From assembly GCA_024636215.1 (NCBI GenBank), contig JAGXHL010000007.1, positions 14,140 to 78,139 of the forward strand: a DNA stretch of 64,000 nt. Reading direction: 5' to 3'. The stretch's first letter is position 1, and each line of letters starts with the position of its first letter. The notes beneath the pieces were generated by a model. That model was not told the origin of the DNA and searched no databases. It saw only the letters and a program-made list of their open reading frames with translations. The DNA is from Deltaproteobacteria bacterium (GTDB taxonomy: Bacteria; Desulfobacterota; Desulfuromonadia; Desulfuromonadales; BM103). Both the position numbers and the translations under genes were made by a program. Of the stretch, positions 50,092 through 58,170 are shown piece by piece.

Positions 50092-51039
50092 ATGAGATAT
50101 TTCGGGATTGCACTTCTATTGTTATGTACCATCGGTTTGTCTTCGGTCTCGGCGCAGGTTGTCAGTCGGGTTGCGGCCGTTGTCAACAAGGAGATCATTA
50201 CAACCCATCAGCTCGATCAGCGACTGCAGCAGCAGTTGGCTAAAACAGAGCGTCAGCCCTCTCCGGTACAGCTGGGGGCCCTGCGTCAGGAACTGCTTTC
50301 CCGGATGATAGAAGAGTCCCTGGTTCAGCAGCGTATCGCTGCGCTTAACCTGACTGTCTCAGGGGACGAGATCGAAACCGCGCTGCTGGATGTGCAGAAA
50401 AAGAATAAGTTAACCCGTGAAGAGCTTGAAGATGCCGTGCTGTCGCAGGGTCTGGATTTCGCTGTTTATCGTGACAATCTGCGCCAGCAGATTTTGCGCT
50501 ATAAGCTGATCAGTGAAGAAGTTCGCAGCCAGATCGATGTACCAGAGCGTGAGATCCTTGACTATTACAATGCTCACCTGGATGATTATCGCCTGGCTCC
50601 CGAAGTTCAGCTCAGCGCCATCTCCTTCCCTGTCTCTGAAAAGGCCTCCGAGCAGGAGCGTGCTCAGATTCGCAGGAAGGTTAATGAAGCTCTGGCCCGT
50701 TTACAGCAGGGAGAAGCTCTGCAAGAGGTTGCTGACAGCTACAATAGAACCTATGGGGCCAGCGGCATCGCAATGGGAAATTTTGAATATGGAGAATTAA
50801 CCCCTGACTTTATCGAGGCGATTGAAGGACTTGAAGACGGTGACTTCAGTGCGCCCGTAGAAACCGGCACGGCGGTCCTCCTGCTAAGAGTTGATGGCCG
50901 TATTTCGGGGGGCTACAGGCCGATCGATGCAGTCAAAAATGACATTCAGCAGATGCTTCTGGATCAAAAAACCGATGCTCGTATCAAGGAATGGACCAAG
51001 GCGCTGAAAAATAGAGCCTTCATTGATATTCGTCTTTAA
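50092..51039 (+). CDS. SurA-like periplasmic peptidyl-prolyl isomerase/chaperone
   Basis: A 315-residue protein with a signal peptide (about 1-20) and a SurA N-terminal helical domain that starts VVSRVAAVVNKEIITTHQLDQRL. One parvulin-like segment (about 165-270) contains LSAISFPVSEKASEQ and LEDGDFSAPVETGTAVLLLRVDG. The start at 50092 is chosen for AAGGACG and the signal peptide; the open frame begins at 50059. It pairs with the lipoprotein just upstream. Outer-membrane protein folding is the likely role. Confidence 0.9.
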   Translation: MRYFGIALLLLCTIGLSSVSAQVVSRVAAVVNKEIITTHQLDQRLQQQLAKTERQPSPVQLGALRQELLSRMIEESLVQQRIAALNLTVSGDEIETALLDVQKKNKLTREELEDAVLSQGLDFAVYRDNLRQQILRYKLISEEVRSQIDVPEREILDYYNAHLDDYRLAPEVQLSAISFPVSEKASEQERAQIRRKVNEALARLQQGEALQEVADSYNRTYGASGIAMGNFEYGELTPDFIEAIEGLEDGDFSAPVETGTAVLLLRVDGRISGGYRPIDAVKNDIQQMLLDQKTDARIKEWTKALKNRAFIDIRL

Positions 51040-51056
51040 TCACTTGTTCTGGTTAA

Positions 51057-51095
51057 AAAAAAAGGCCATCTGCTTCGAGCAGGTGGCCTTTTTTT
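51057..51095 (+). terminator. Terminator after the parvulin pair
   Basis: AAAGGCCATCTGC and GCAGGTGGCCTTT pair around TTCGA, with runs of A before and T after. It can serve both this operon and the convergent PilZ gene. Confidence 0.93.
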
Positions 51096-51115
51096 GATTC
51101 ATTTAAAGGTCGAAT

Positions 51116-51478
51116 TCATTCATCCAGCGCCTGCTTAAGTGCATCCAGATGCTGCTGGTAGGTTTGGCGGTCTGTTTCGTCGAACTCCAGAAACATGACG
51201 CCACTCGAGCAAAGCTCGTCGTTTTCAGGTTGAGAATTGATGACCCGGCCGTTAATCTGCACCAGGTCGTTGTCAAGGCCCAGGGTAATCCGTAATCTCT
51301 GCCCGGGTTCGAAGAATTGCCCGGTTTCGAGCCGCAGGCCGGTTGCGCTGACGTTGAGTGTTCGTGCCAGACCACGGCCGGTGACGTCACCTTGCGAGGA
51401 AAGAATCTCATAATTGAGAAATTTCAAGGCATAACGGCGCTCCGCCTGGCGGCGTTCGAACAGATCGTCATTCATCAC
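51116..51478 (-). CDS. PilZ-domain protein
   Basis: A 120-residue single-domain protein. The cyclic-di-GMP binding motifs are present: ERRQAERRYALKF near 8-20 (RxxxR) and NVSATGLRL near 44-52 ((D/N)xSxxG). It lies alone on the minus strand between the parvulins and pdxA. c-di-GMP binding is expected from the motifs; the output is unknown. Confidence 0.92.
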   Translation of the reverse strand: MMNDDLFERRQAERRYALKFLNYEILSSQGDVTGRGLARTLNVSATGLRLETGQFFEPGQRLRITLGLDNDLVQINGRVINSQPENDELCSSGVMFLEFDETDRQTYQQHLDALKQALDE

Positions 51479-51654
51479 TTTTTCTCCATAATTTGCATAA
51501 CGTAATGAAATTTATCAGAGTATAACCCTTTCCCCGAAGTTTGAAAACCGCTTTCCCGGTTTAGCAGAAGAATCCTTATTTTACAAATCAGGTTGAGGCT
51601 TTTTTCACGCCTGAGTTATAATGTAGATTCGTGCTTAATGAACAGGGGCCATCT

Positions 51655-52665
51655 ATGTCAAAACCACTTGTCATTACCATGGGCGATCCGGCCGGGGTCG
51701 GTCCGGAAATTATTATGCGGGCCTTTTGCTCAGGAGCATTTAGCGACCTTGCCCGCCCCTTGCTTGTCGCCGGAGACACAGGGGTGCTGCAGCGGGCTGC
51801 AAGTGTCTGTGGTTATGATGTCAGTTGTTGCTCGGGCGCCTTATTATCTCTGGCAAGTGATGAACTTGTTGTTGGCGAGCAGCGTTTGCCGGTCAAGGCT
51901 CTGTCGCAACTCGAACTCTCCCGGCAAGGTTTTGGCCGGCCGCTGATTTCTTCTGGGCGCGCCATGGCCGATTATATCGAGTGGGCCTGTAGTCGTTGTC
52001 TTGCCGGTGATGTGGCAGGGATGGTCACGGCACCGATCAACAAGGAGCTTCTACGCGCCGCCGGGGTGGCCTTTCCGGGCCATACCGAACTCCTGGCCGA
52101 TCGCTGCGAGGTTGATCAGGTCGTCATGATGTTGGCCGGGGAGACGCTGCGGGTCTGCCTGGTGACCACTCATTGCGCCCTGCGGGAGGTGCCGCAACGC
52201 CTGAATGCGGAACGGATTCTGACGACTCTGCGCATTGTCGCGTCGAGTCTGCAGCGGCAGTTCGGCATCGAAAAACCACGCCTGGCGGTCCTGGCGCTGA
52301 ATCCGCATGCCGGCGAGGGTGGATTGTTCGGGGATGAGGAAACTCGCCACATCGCCCCGGCGATTGCGGCCGCCCGTGCTGAGGGCCTGCTTGCCAGCGG
52401 TCCGCACAGCGCCGACACCCTCTTCTGGTTTGCGGCTCAGGGCGAATATGACGCGGTGATCTGCATGTACCATGATCAGGGTCTGATTCCTCTCAAGCTG
52501 CTGCATTTTGACGACGGCGTCAATGTCACCCTGGGGCTGCCGATTGTGCGGACTTCGGTTGATCACGGCACCGCCTATGACTTGGCCGGAACCGGTCAGG
52601 CCAGCCCCGCCAGCCTGATCGCCGCAGTCAGGATGGCGGCCGGGATGGCGAGAAACCAGCTGTAA
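51655..52665 (+). CDS. pdxA: 4-hydroxythreonine-4-phosphate dehydrogenase
   Basis: A 336-residue NAD-dependent enzyme of pyridoxal phosphate synthesis. TMGDPAGVGPEIIMRAF opens the protein. GMVTAPINKELLRAAG, PGHTELLADRC, AALNPHAGEGGLFGDEE-like and CMYHDQGLIPLKLLHFDDGVN are conserved catalytic and metal-binding segments, the last carrying the conserved His-Asp. The frame opens at 51631, but the start at 51655 fits the family. The stop lies within a heptamer repeat array. Confidence 0.97.
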   Translation: MSKPLVITMGDPAGVGPEIIMRAFCSGAFSDLARPLLVAGDTGVLQRAASVCGYDVSCCSGALLSLASDELVVGEQRLPVKALSQLELSRQGFGRPLISSGRAMADYIEWACSRCLAGDVAGMVTAPINKELLRAAGVAFPGHTELLADRCEVDQVVMMLAGETLRVCLVTTHCALREVPQRLNAERILTTLRIVASSLQRQFGIEKPRLAVLALNPHAGEGGLFGDEETRHIAPAIAAARAEGLLASGPHSADTLFWFAAQGEYDAVICMYHDQGLIPLKLLHFDDGVNVTLGLPIVRTSVDHGTAYDLAGTGQASPASLIAAVRMAAGMARNQL

Positions 52666-52789
52666 GCGGTAAGCTTTAAGCTGTCAGGGAAAACAAAGAA
52701 AAGCGCAAAGAAAGTTTTAAAAATTTTTTAGTCTCTAATCGCTTACAGCTTACAGCTTACAGCTTACAGCTTACAGCTTACAGCTTACA
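52661..52789. repeat. Paired heptamer arrays between pdxA and uvrA
   Basis: Seven exact tandem copies of GCTTACA occupy 52741-52789. On the left, TGTAAGC, GGTAAGC, TTTAAGC and TGTCAGG (52661-52688) are its exact or degenerate complements in series. The loop between is AT-rich (52689-52740). The arrays can pair as a long stem. The right array ends 12 bases before the uvrA ATG, which has no clear ribosome site. Confidence 0.9.
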
Positions 52790-52801
52790 GTATGGTGGCC
52801 C

Positions 52802-55615
52802 ATGGTCAATAAAATCATTATAAAAGGTGCCTGCGAGCACAACCTGAAGAATATCGATGTCGAGATCCCTCGCGATCAGCTGGTGGTGATCACCGGGGTT
52901 TCAGGCTCGGGCAAGAGCACCCTGGCCTTTGACACCATCTATGCCGAGGGCCAGCGTCGTTATGTTGAGAGTCTTTCCGCCTATGCCCGGCAATTTCTGG
53001 AGCAGATGGATAAGCCGGACGTCGAGAGCATCGAAGGGCTGAGCCCGGCGATTTCCATCGAGCAGAAATCCACCTCGAAGAATCCCCGCTCCACGGTGGG
53101 GACGGTCACGGAAATCTATGATTACCTGCGCCTGCTTTTTGCCAGGATCGGACGGGTGCATTGTCCGTCTTGCGGCAAGGAGATTGCTTCACAGACGGTG
53201 GAACAGATGGTGGAGCAGGTTCTGGCCCTGCCGGAACAAAGCAAGCTGCTCCTCATGGCGCCGCTGGTCAGAGGGCGCAAGGGCGAATACCGCAAGGAGT
53301 TGCGCCAGCTGCAGGCGGACGGCTTCGTTCGGGTGCGCATCGACGGCGAAATGTGCGAGCTGGGCGATGAGATTGTCCTCGACAAAAACAAAAAGCACAC
53401 CATTGAGGTGGTGGTTGACCGCCTGGTGGTCAAGAGCGACATCGTCAGCCGTCTGTCGGATTCCCTGGAGACCGCCCTGCGTCTCGGTGAGGGCCTGGTC
53501 AGGGTCGAAGTGGTGGGTGGCGAGAGTCATCTCTTCTCGGAGTGGCACGCCTGCGTGGAGTGCGGCATCTCGATCCCGGAGATGACCCCGCGCATGTTCT
53601 CCTTCAATAACCCTTACGGGGCTTGTCCCGACTGTTCCGGCCTGGGCACCCGCATGTATTTTGATCCGGAGCAGGTCATACCCAACCGCCAACTCTCCTT
53701 GCGCGAAGGGGCCATTGCGCCCTGGTCGACCCGGACCGGCTATTACTATTTGCAGGTTCTGGAAGCGCTGGCGGATTTTTATGATTTTGATATCCGCACG
53801 CCCTTCGCAGAACTTTCTGAACCTGTCCAGAAGGTTCTCCTGCATGGCTCAGGGAAACAAGAGGTTAAATTTTTCTACGACCAGGCCAGTCGCCGGCACT
53901 TTTACAACAAACCCTTCGAGGGTGTGATTCCGAACCTGGAACGGCGTCTGCGTGAAACCGATTCCGATGCAACCCGCGAGAAGCTTGAGCAGTTCATGAA
54001 CATCATGTCCTGCCCCAGCTGTGGTGGTGCCAGGCTGAAACCGGAAACGCTCTGTGTCAGGGTTGCCGGATTGAATATTCAGGAGATAACGGCGCTGAGC
54101 GTGAGCGACGCGGAAGCCTTTTTTGCTGACATCGAGCTGCCTGCCAAAGAAGCGGAGATTGCTCGCCGGGTGCTCAAGGAGGTGCGGGAACGCCTCTCCT
54201 TTCTGGTCAATGTCGGTCTCGATTATCTATCCCTTGATCGGACTTCTGGCACACTCTCCGGCGGCGAGAGCCAGCGCATTCGTCTGGCAACCCAGATCGG
54301 CTCCTCGCTGGTCGGGGTTCTCTACATTCTCGACGAACCTTCGATCGGTTTGCACCAGAGGGACAATCGGCGCTTGCTGGAGACCCTGAAGCGACTGCGT
54401 GATCTGGGCAATACCGTACTGGTGGTTGAGCATGATGAGGAAACCATCCTTGAAGCGGATCACGTCATTGACATGGGACCGCATGCCGGACGCCACGGCG
54501 GCGAGGTGGTCGCCCAGGGCACGCCCCATGAGATTCTCGAACACCCCGAGTCTTTAACCGCGGCTTATCTCTCGGGCCGTTTGACAATTCCCTTGCCGAG
54601 CCGGCGACGTAAGCCTTCGGGGCTGCTCAGCATCAAAGGGGCCAGCGCCAATAACCTCAAAAACCTTGATGTTGATATCCCGCTGGGGGTCATGACCTGT
54701 GTGACTGGCGTCTCCGGGTCCGGCAAGTCGTCACTGGTCCTTGATACCCTGCACAAGGCTCTGGCCCAGCGGCTTTATCGGGCCCGGGAACGTTCCGGAC
54801 CGGTTCGTGTCATCGAGGGACTGGAGCAGCTGGACAAGGTAATCGATATTGACCAGTCGCCGATCGGTCGTACACCACGCTCCAACCCGGCCACCTATAC
54901 CGGTATTTTTACCGACGTCCGCGACCTCTTTGCCCAGCTGCCCGAAGCGAAGATGCGCGGCTACAAGCCGGGCCGCTTCTCTTTCAATGTCAAAGGGGGA
55001 CGTTGCGAAGCCTGTCAGGGTGACGGTATCCTGCGCATCGAGATGCATTTCTTGCCCGATGTCTATATCCAGTGTGAAGCCTGCCAGGGAGCCCGCTACA
55101 ACCGGGAGACGCTGCAGGTCAAGTACAAGGGTAAGACCATTGCTGATGTGCTCGATATGACGGCCAACCAGGCGGTCGAGTTTTTGGCGAATATTCCACG
55201 CGTCAAGCGCAAGCTGCAAACCCTGCGGGATGTCGGTCTTGGCTATATCAAGTTGGGACAGAGTGCCACCACCCTGTCCGGTGGCGAAGCGCAGCGCGTC
55301 AAGCTGGCCAAGGAACTGGGCAAACGTTCGACCGGACGGACCATCTATATCCTCGATGAACCAACCACCGGACTGCATTTCGATGATATCAGCCGCCTGC
55401 TCAGTGTCCTGCAGCGGTTGGTTGAAACCGGCAACAGCGTGGTGATTATCGAACATAACCTGGATGTGATAAAAACCGCTGATCATATCATCGATCTCGG
55501 CCCCGAGGGAGGTAGCCGTGGTGGAGAAGTTCTGGTCTGTGGAACCCCGGAAGAGGTCGCGCGCTGCGCAAAGTCTTACACGGGTCGCTACCTGCGCTCC
55601 TACCTGGAGCTATGA
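52802..55615 (+). CDS. uvrA: Excinuclease ABC subunit A
   Basis: A 937-residue DNA damage-recognition ATPase. There are two ABC modules: Walker A in [15 protein letters not shown] and [15 protein letters not shown], with signatures [16 protein letters not shown] and [16 protein letters not shown]. Zinc modules contain [16 protein letters not shown] and [11 protein letters not shown] with [11 protein letters not shown]. The length is standard. It follows the heptamer arrays and is about 4 kb from mfd, with which it acts in repair. Confidence 0.98.
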   Translation: MVNKIIIKGACEHNLKNIDVEIPRDQLVVITGVSGSGKSTLAFDTIYAEGQRRYVESLSAYARQFLEQMDKPDVESIEGLSPAISIEQKSTSKNPRSTVGTVTEIYDYLRLLFARIGRVHCPSCGKEIASQTVEQMVEQVLALPEQSKLLLMAPLVRGRKGEYRKELRQLQADGFVRVRIDGEMCELGDEIVLDKNKKHTIEVVVDRLVVKSDIVSRLSDSLETALRLGEGLVRVEVVGGESHLFSEWHACVECGISIPEMTPRMFSFNNPYGACPDCSGLGTRMYFDPEQVIPNRQLSLREGAIAPWSTRTGYYYLQVLEALADFYDFDIRTPFAELSEPVQKVLLHGSGKQEVKFFYDQASRRHFYNKPFEGVIPNLERRLRETDSDATREKLEQFMNIMSCPSCGGARLKPETLCVRVAGLNIQEITALSVSDAEAFFADIELPAKEAEIARRVLKEVRERLSFLVNVGLDYLSLDRTSGTLSGGESQRIRLATQIGSSLVGVLYILDEPSIGLHQRDNRRLLETLKRLRDLGNTVLVVEHDEETILEADHVIDMGPHAGRHGGEVVAQGTPHEILEHPESLTAAYLSGRLTIPLPSRRRKPSGLLSIKGASANNLKNLDVDIPLGVMTCVTGVSGSGKSSLVLDTLHKALAQRLYRARERSGPVRVIEGLEQLDKVIDIDQSPIGRTPRSNPATYTGIFTDVRDLFAQLPEAKMRGYKPGRFSFNVKGGRCEACQGDGILRIEMHFLPDVYIQCEACQGARYNRETLQVKYKGKTIADVLDMTANQAVEFLANIPRVKRKLQTLRDVGLGYIKLGQSATTLSGGEAQRVKLAKELGKRSTGRTIYILDEPTTGLHFDDISRLLSVLQRLVETGNSVVIIEHNLDVIKTADHIIDLGPEGGSRGGEVLVCGTPEEVARCAKSYTGRYLRSYLEL

Positions 55616-55634
55616 CCTCCTGAGTAAACGAAAA

Positions 55635-55658
55635 CGGCCGGCAAGGTTTTGCCGGCCG
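55635..55658 (-). terminator. Terminator of the 152-residue gene (minus strand)
   Basis: CGGCCGGCAA and TTGCCGGCCG form a perfect 10-bp stem. On the minus strand the stem is followed by TTTT, so it mainly serves the minus-strand gene; uvrA converges on it from the other side. Confidence 0.75.
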
Positions 55659-55686
55659 GCTGTTGATCGTGTCTTTCTTTTGAGTG

Positions 55687-56145
55687 TCAGCGCTTCGGGC
55701 TGATATCGCGAACTTGAGAGACGTTGACCAGGTAGTGGGCTTCCTGGTTCTGGAGCAGGAAAAAGCCGTCCATGGCATTGATAAAATCAAACAGACGATT
55801 GCGCCCTTCCGGCATCTCTATGGTTACTGTGCCGCCCAGCTGTTCGCCACCGACGAACTTGATCTCCACCTCTTCGTGATCTCCGAGAGACTGAAACTCC
55901 TCCTCCTGAGCGGGGGGATCAAAACGGATGTGGGTGATGGTCTGCTTGTTGGTGATACAGAAGGCTCCGCTTTCACCGCGGAAGGGGAAGAAGTTTCCCG
56001 GTTCCTTGAGAAGATCGAGTAAAGTCTGTTGCCCCATGTGGTTATAGGCCGTGGCACTCAGGAACACGACGCCTTTCATGACCGAACCGTCAGCCTGAAA
56101 GACGACAACGGCCAGCTCAGATTTTTCAACACGATAAACAGACAT
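55687..56145 (-). CDS. Hypothetical protein, 152 residues
   Basis: Not recognised. The start at 56145 has GAGGAG eight bases upstream and lies just before the sequence MSVYRVEKSELAVVV. The open frame continues upstream to 56838, but that part is antisense to rubrerythrin. The protein is soluble-looking and rich in beta strands, with acidic patches (DPPAQEEEFQSL, DHEEVEIKFVGG). It is divergent from rubrerythrin across a 117-base spacer and ends at a strong terminator, both signs of a real gene. Confidence 0.75.
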   Translation of the reverse strand: MSVYRVEKSELAVVVFQADGSVMKGVVFLSATAYNHMGQQTLLDLLKEPGNFFPFRGESGAFCITNKQTITHIRFDPPAQEEEFQSLGDHEEVEIKFVGGEQLGGTVTIEMPEGRNRLFDFINAMDGFFLLQNQEAHYLVNVSQVRDISPKR

Positions 56146-56262
56146 CCCGGAACTCCTCGATAAACGGCAGAAAAAGTTGCAAGTCATTGACTTGTGCAGT
56201 GATATCGATAATATTGATCTGCTTTTATGTTTGTCAAACTTTATTATCGAAAGGAGAGAATA

Positions 56263-56772
56263 ATGGCTGAATTGAAAGGCAGTAAATCTGAAAGCAACCT
56301 CTATGAGGCCTTCGCTGGAGAGTCGCAGGCCAATCGCAAGTATCTGGCCTTTGCCGACAAGGCTGATGCCGAAGGGCAGAAGCAGGTCGCCAAACTCTTC
56401 CGCGCGGCGGCGGCTGCGGAGACGGTCCACGCCCACGCTCACCTGCGGGCTGCCGGTGGCATTAACGCCACGGCCGATAATCTCAAGGAAGCACTCGCCG
56501 GCGAGACAGAAGAGTTCACCAGCATGTATCCAAAGATGATCGAGGATGCGGTCAGCGAAGGCCAGGATGCTGCCCTGCGTAGCTTCAAGTTTGCCAACGA
56601 GGTTGAGAAGGTGCACGCCAGCCTTTACCAGAAGGCTCTGGATAACTTCGGCAGCAACCAAGAGGTTGATTATTACGTCTGCAAGGTCTGCGGCAACACC
56701 ATTGAGGGTGAACCTCACGGACCCTGTTGTGTTTGTCAGGCCGGACCGGTGGCTTTTTTCAAGGTCGATTGA
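56263..56772 (+). CDS. rbr: Rubrerythrin
   Basis: A 169-residue cytoplasmic peroxidase of anaerobes. The four-helix diiron domain (about 1-130) carries the ExxH-type ligands in AFAGESQANRKYLAFAD, AAAAETVHAHAHL, LKEALAGETEEFTSMYP and EVEKVHASLYQKAL. The C-terminal rubredoxin-like iron site is YYVCKVCGNTIEG with GPCCVCQAG. AAAGGAGAG precedes the start at 56263. It scavenges peroxide using electrons from NAD(P)H-linked donors (family knowledge). Confidence 0.96.
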   Translation: MAELKGSKSESNLYEAFAGESQANRKYLAFADKADAEGQKQVAKLFRAAAAAETVHAHAHLRAAGGINATADNLKEALAGETEEFTSMYPKMIEDAVSEGQDAALRSFKFANEVEKVHASLYQKALDNFGSNQEVDYYVCKVCGNTIEGEPHGPCCVCQAGPVAFFKVD

Positions 56773-56793
56773 TCTTGCTTCCCTTGCAAGCTG

Positions 56794-56825
56794 GAAAGCC
56801 GGGCCATGCAGGTCCGGCTTTTTTA
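56794..56825 (+). terminator. Terminator of rubrerythrin
   Basis: AAAGCCGGGCC pairs with GGTCCGGCTTT around a short loop and is followed by TTTT. Confidence 0.88.
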
Positions 56826-56947
56826 TTGCAGTGAGCAAGGTCGTGGCTGTTTACAGACTGGAAATTTAACCGATATGTGTTTATCCTTAACCCAGAAGGT
56901 GTCAAAAGAATTTTTATACCTGCTGTGAAATTTAATGAGGTGTCCTG

Positions 56948-57277
56948 ATGGAAAAGTGCCCGGTATGTAAAGAAATGACGCGTGGTAAGAACTGGTGTGA
57001 TGCATGTCACGCTGTGTTCGTTTGCCCGGCGCCACGCTGCGAGGCTCCCAACCACAGACGTGATGCGAAGCTGTGTGCGACGTGCGGCCTGATCTTTGAG
57101 GATTATATTAGCCACCGCAAGATGTATCGCAAGTGTCCCAAGTGCAAGAAAAAGCAGGGCCTCTCCGATCCCCAGTGCAAGTATTGCCGTTATTGGTTCA
57201 ACTGTCCAACTTGCGGTCACAAGGTTCCGTCAACCAGCATGTTTACCTGTCCGCGTTGTGCCACCAGCCTGCGCTGA
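56948..57277 (+). CDS. Four-zinc-ribbon protein, function unknown
   Basis: A 109-residue protein with 16 cysteines that fall into four successive sets: 4/7/17/20, 26/31/43/46, 63/66/77/80 and 86/89/101/104. Each set has the zinc-ribbon spacing (C-x2-C or C-x4-C, 9-11 residues, C-x2-C). The linkers are basic. The protein is not recognised as a named family. Such ribbons bind nucleic acid or protein partners; the role here is unknown. It lies downstream of the rubrerythrin terminator and ends before a strong bidirectional terminator. Confidence 0.82.
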   Translation: MEKCPVCKEMTRGKNWCDACHAVFVCPAPRCEAPNHRRDAKLCATCGLIFEDYISHRKMYRKCPKCKKKQGLSDPQCKYCRYWFNCPTCGHKVPSTSMFTCPRCATSLR

Positions 57278-57320
57278 TAGTGTAGCTGTTCGGCTGTGCC
57301 TCGGACGGCCATAGCTTTGA

Positions 57321-57363
57321 AAAATAGAAAGCCTCGTCACTGTCGACGAGGCTTTCTATTTTT
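57321..57363. terminator. Bidirectional terminator
   Basis: AAAATAGAAAGCCTCGTC and GACGAGGCTTTCTATTTT pair almost perfectly around ACTGTC. The convergent zinc-ribbon gene and small membrane ORF share it. Confidence 0.93.
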
Positions 57364-57415
57364 GCTCTTCGTTGTCTTTCTCCTCCCGCACGGGGAGTTC
57401 ACAGCTTCCAGACAG

Positions 57416-57505
57416 TCAGGTCTCTACCCCGAAGTGTGGCAGGATCCAGCGATTGAGAATATACCATGCGGCAAGAATGCCGACCAAGATGAAGATTGAT
57501 TTCAT
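57416..57505 (-). CDS. 29-residue hydrophobic membrane peptide
   Basis: An ATG at 57505 preceded by GAGAGGAC (spacing about five) opens a 29-residue frame ending TGA at 57416. The peptide starts MKSIFILVGILAAWYILNRW and ends ILPHFGVET, giving a single predicted transmembrane helix with a short polar tail. Good ribosome site, coherent hydrophobic segment and a terminator downstream support a real small gene. No family is recognised. Confidence 0.6.
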   Translation of the reverse strand: MKSIFILVGILAAWYILNRWILPHFGVET

Positions 57506-57631
57506 ATTGTCCTCTCTTATAAATGCTTATTCCAATATATAGAAAAGAACGGAAGTTATCAATCTTTCTAATGTTGTCTAATCTTGTCTGAAAGCAGTGG
57601 TCTTACTGATTACAAACTGCAAAAATACTCC

Positions 57632-57949
57632 TTATCCGGCCGAGATACTGACAAACACCAGTCCTGCGCTGCCGTTGTTCTCAACGCCGTGAGAAATCCC
57701 GGCAGGAGCAGAGAGAATGCTGCCTGGTGCGATGGTTTGTTTTGCTTGTCCTTCACTCAGAAACAACCCCTGGCCTTCCAGAACGATCCACACATGGTCG
57801 CCTGCATGGACGTGTGGATGGATATGTTGGCCGGGTTTCAAACACCAGAGCGTGGTGCGGGCATGAGCGCATTCAGTCAAAACGATTTTGCAGGCCTTTT
57901 CGTCGCAGTAGCTGACCTTGCCACGGTAATCGAAGGTTTCGATGGTCAT
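57632..57949 (-). CDS. Small cupin-domain protein
   Basis: A 105-residue protein forming one cupin barrel. Motif 1 is GQHIHPHVHAGDHVWIVLEG with three histidines placed to bind metal; motif 2 is PAGISHGVENNG. Function cannot be assigned; small cupins include isomerases, dioxygenases and sensors. It is followed by a copy of the MITE-like repeat upstream of its start. Confidence 0.88.
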   Translation of the reverse strand: MTIETFDYRGKVSYCDEKACKIVLTECAHARTTLWCLKPGQHIHPHVHAGDHVWIVLEGQGLFLSEGQAKQTIAPGSILSAPAGISHGVENNGSAGLVFVSISAG

Positions 57950-57983
57950 TGTATTCTCCAGTCGTCAGATAAAAACCCGTTTC

Positions 57984-58041
57984 CTGGCAGGCTGTCGGAC
58001 TATTCATGAGCCGTCTCATGGATAGTCCGACAGCCTGCTAG
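57984..58041. repeat. MITE-like element, termini-only copy
   Basis: Fifty-eight bases consisting of the two terminal sequences of the complete element in inverted orientation (CTGGCAGGCTGTCGGACTAT on the left, ATAGTCCGACAGCCTGCTAG on the right) with almost no interior. It would fold into a near-perfect hairpin. It lies between the cupin gene and sfrA. Confidence 0.85.
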
Positions 58042-58123
58042 CGAGACTGCGGTTAACTCATTGCAAACGAATTTAGCGCAAAGGCACAAAGAGAAGAAAG
58101 CAAAAAACAGACAAAAAATCAAA

Positions 58124-58152
58124 AAAAACGCCCCGCTACGCAGGGCGTTTTT
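58124..58152. terminator. Terminator of the sfr-like operon
   Basis: AAAAACGCCC and GGGCGTTTTT form a perfect 10-bp stem around CGCTACGCA, just beyond the 3' end of sfrA on the minus strand. Confidence 0.92.
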
Positions 58153-58170
58153 AAGGTTATGGCGTGGCTT

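Noticed and set aside
56146..56838. N-terminal extension of the 152-residue minus-strand protein
   Set aside because: The extension is antisense to rubrerythrin, and the internal ATG at 56145 has the good ribosome site.
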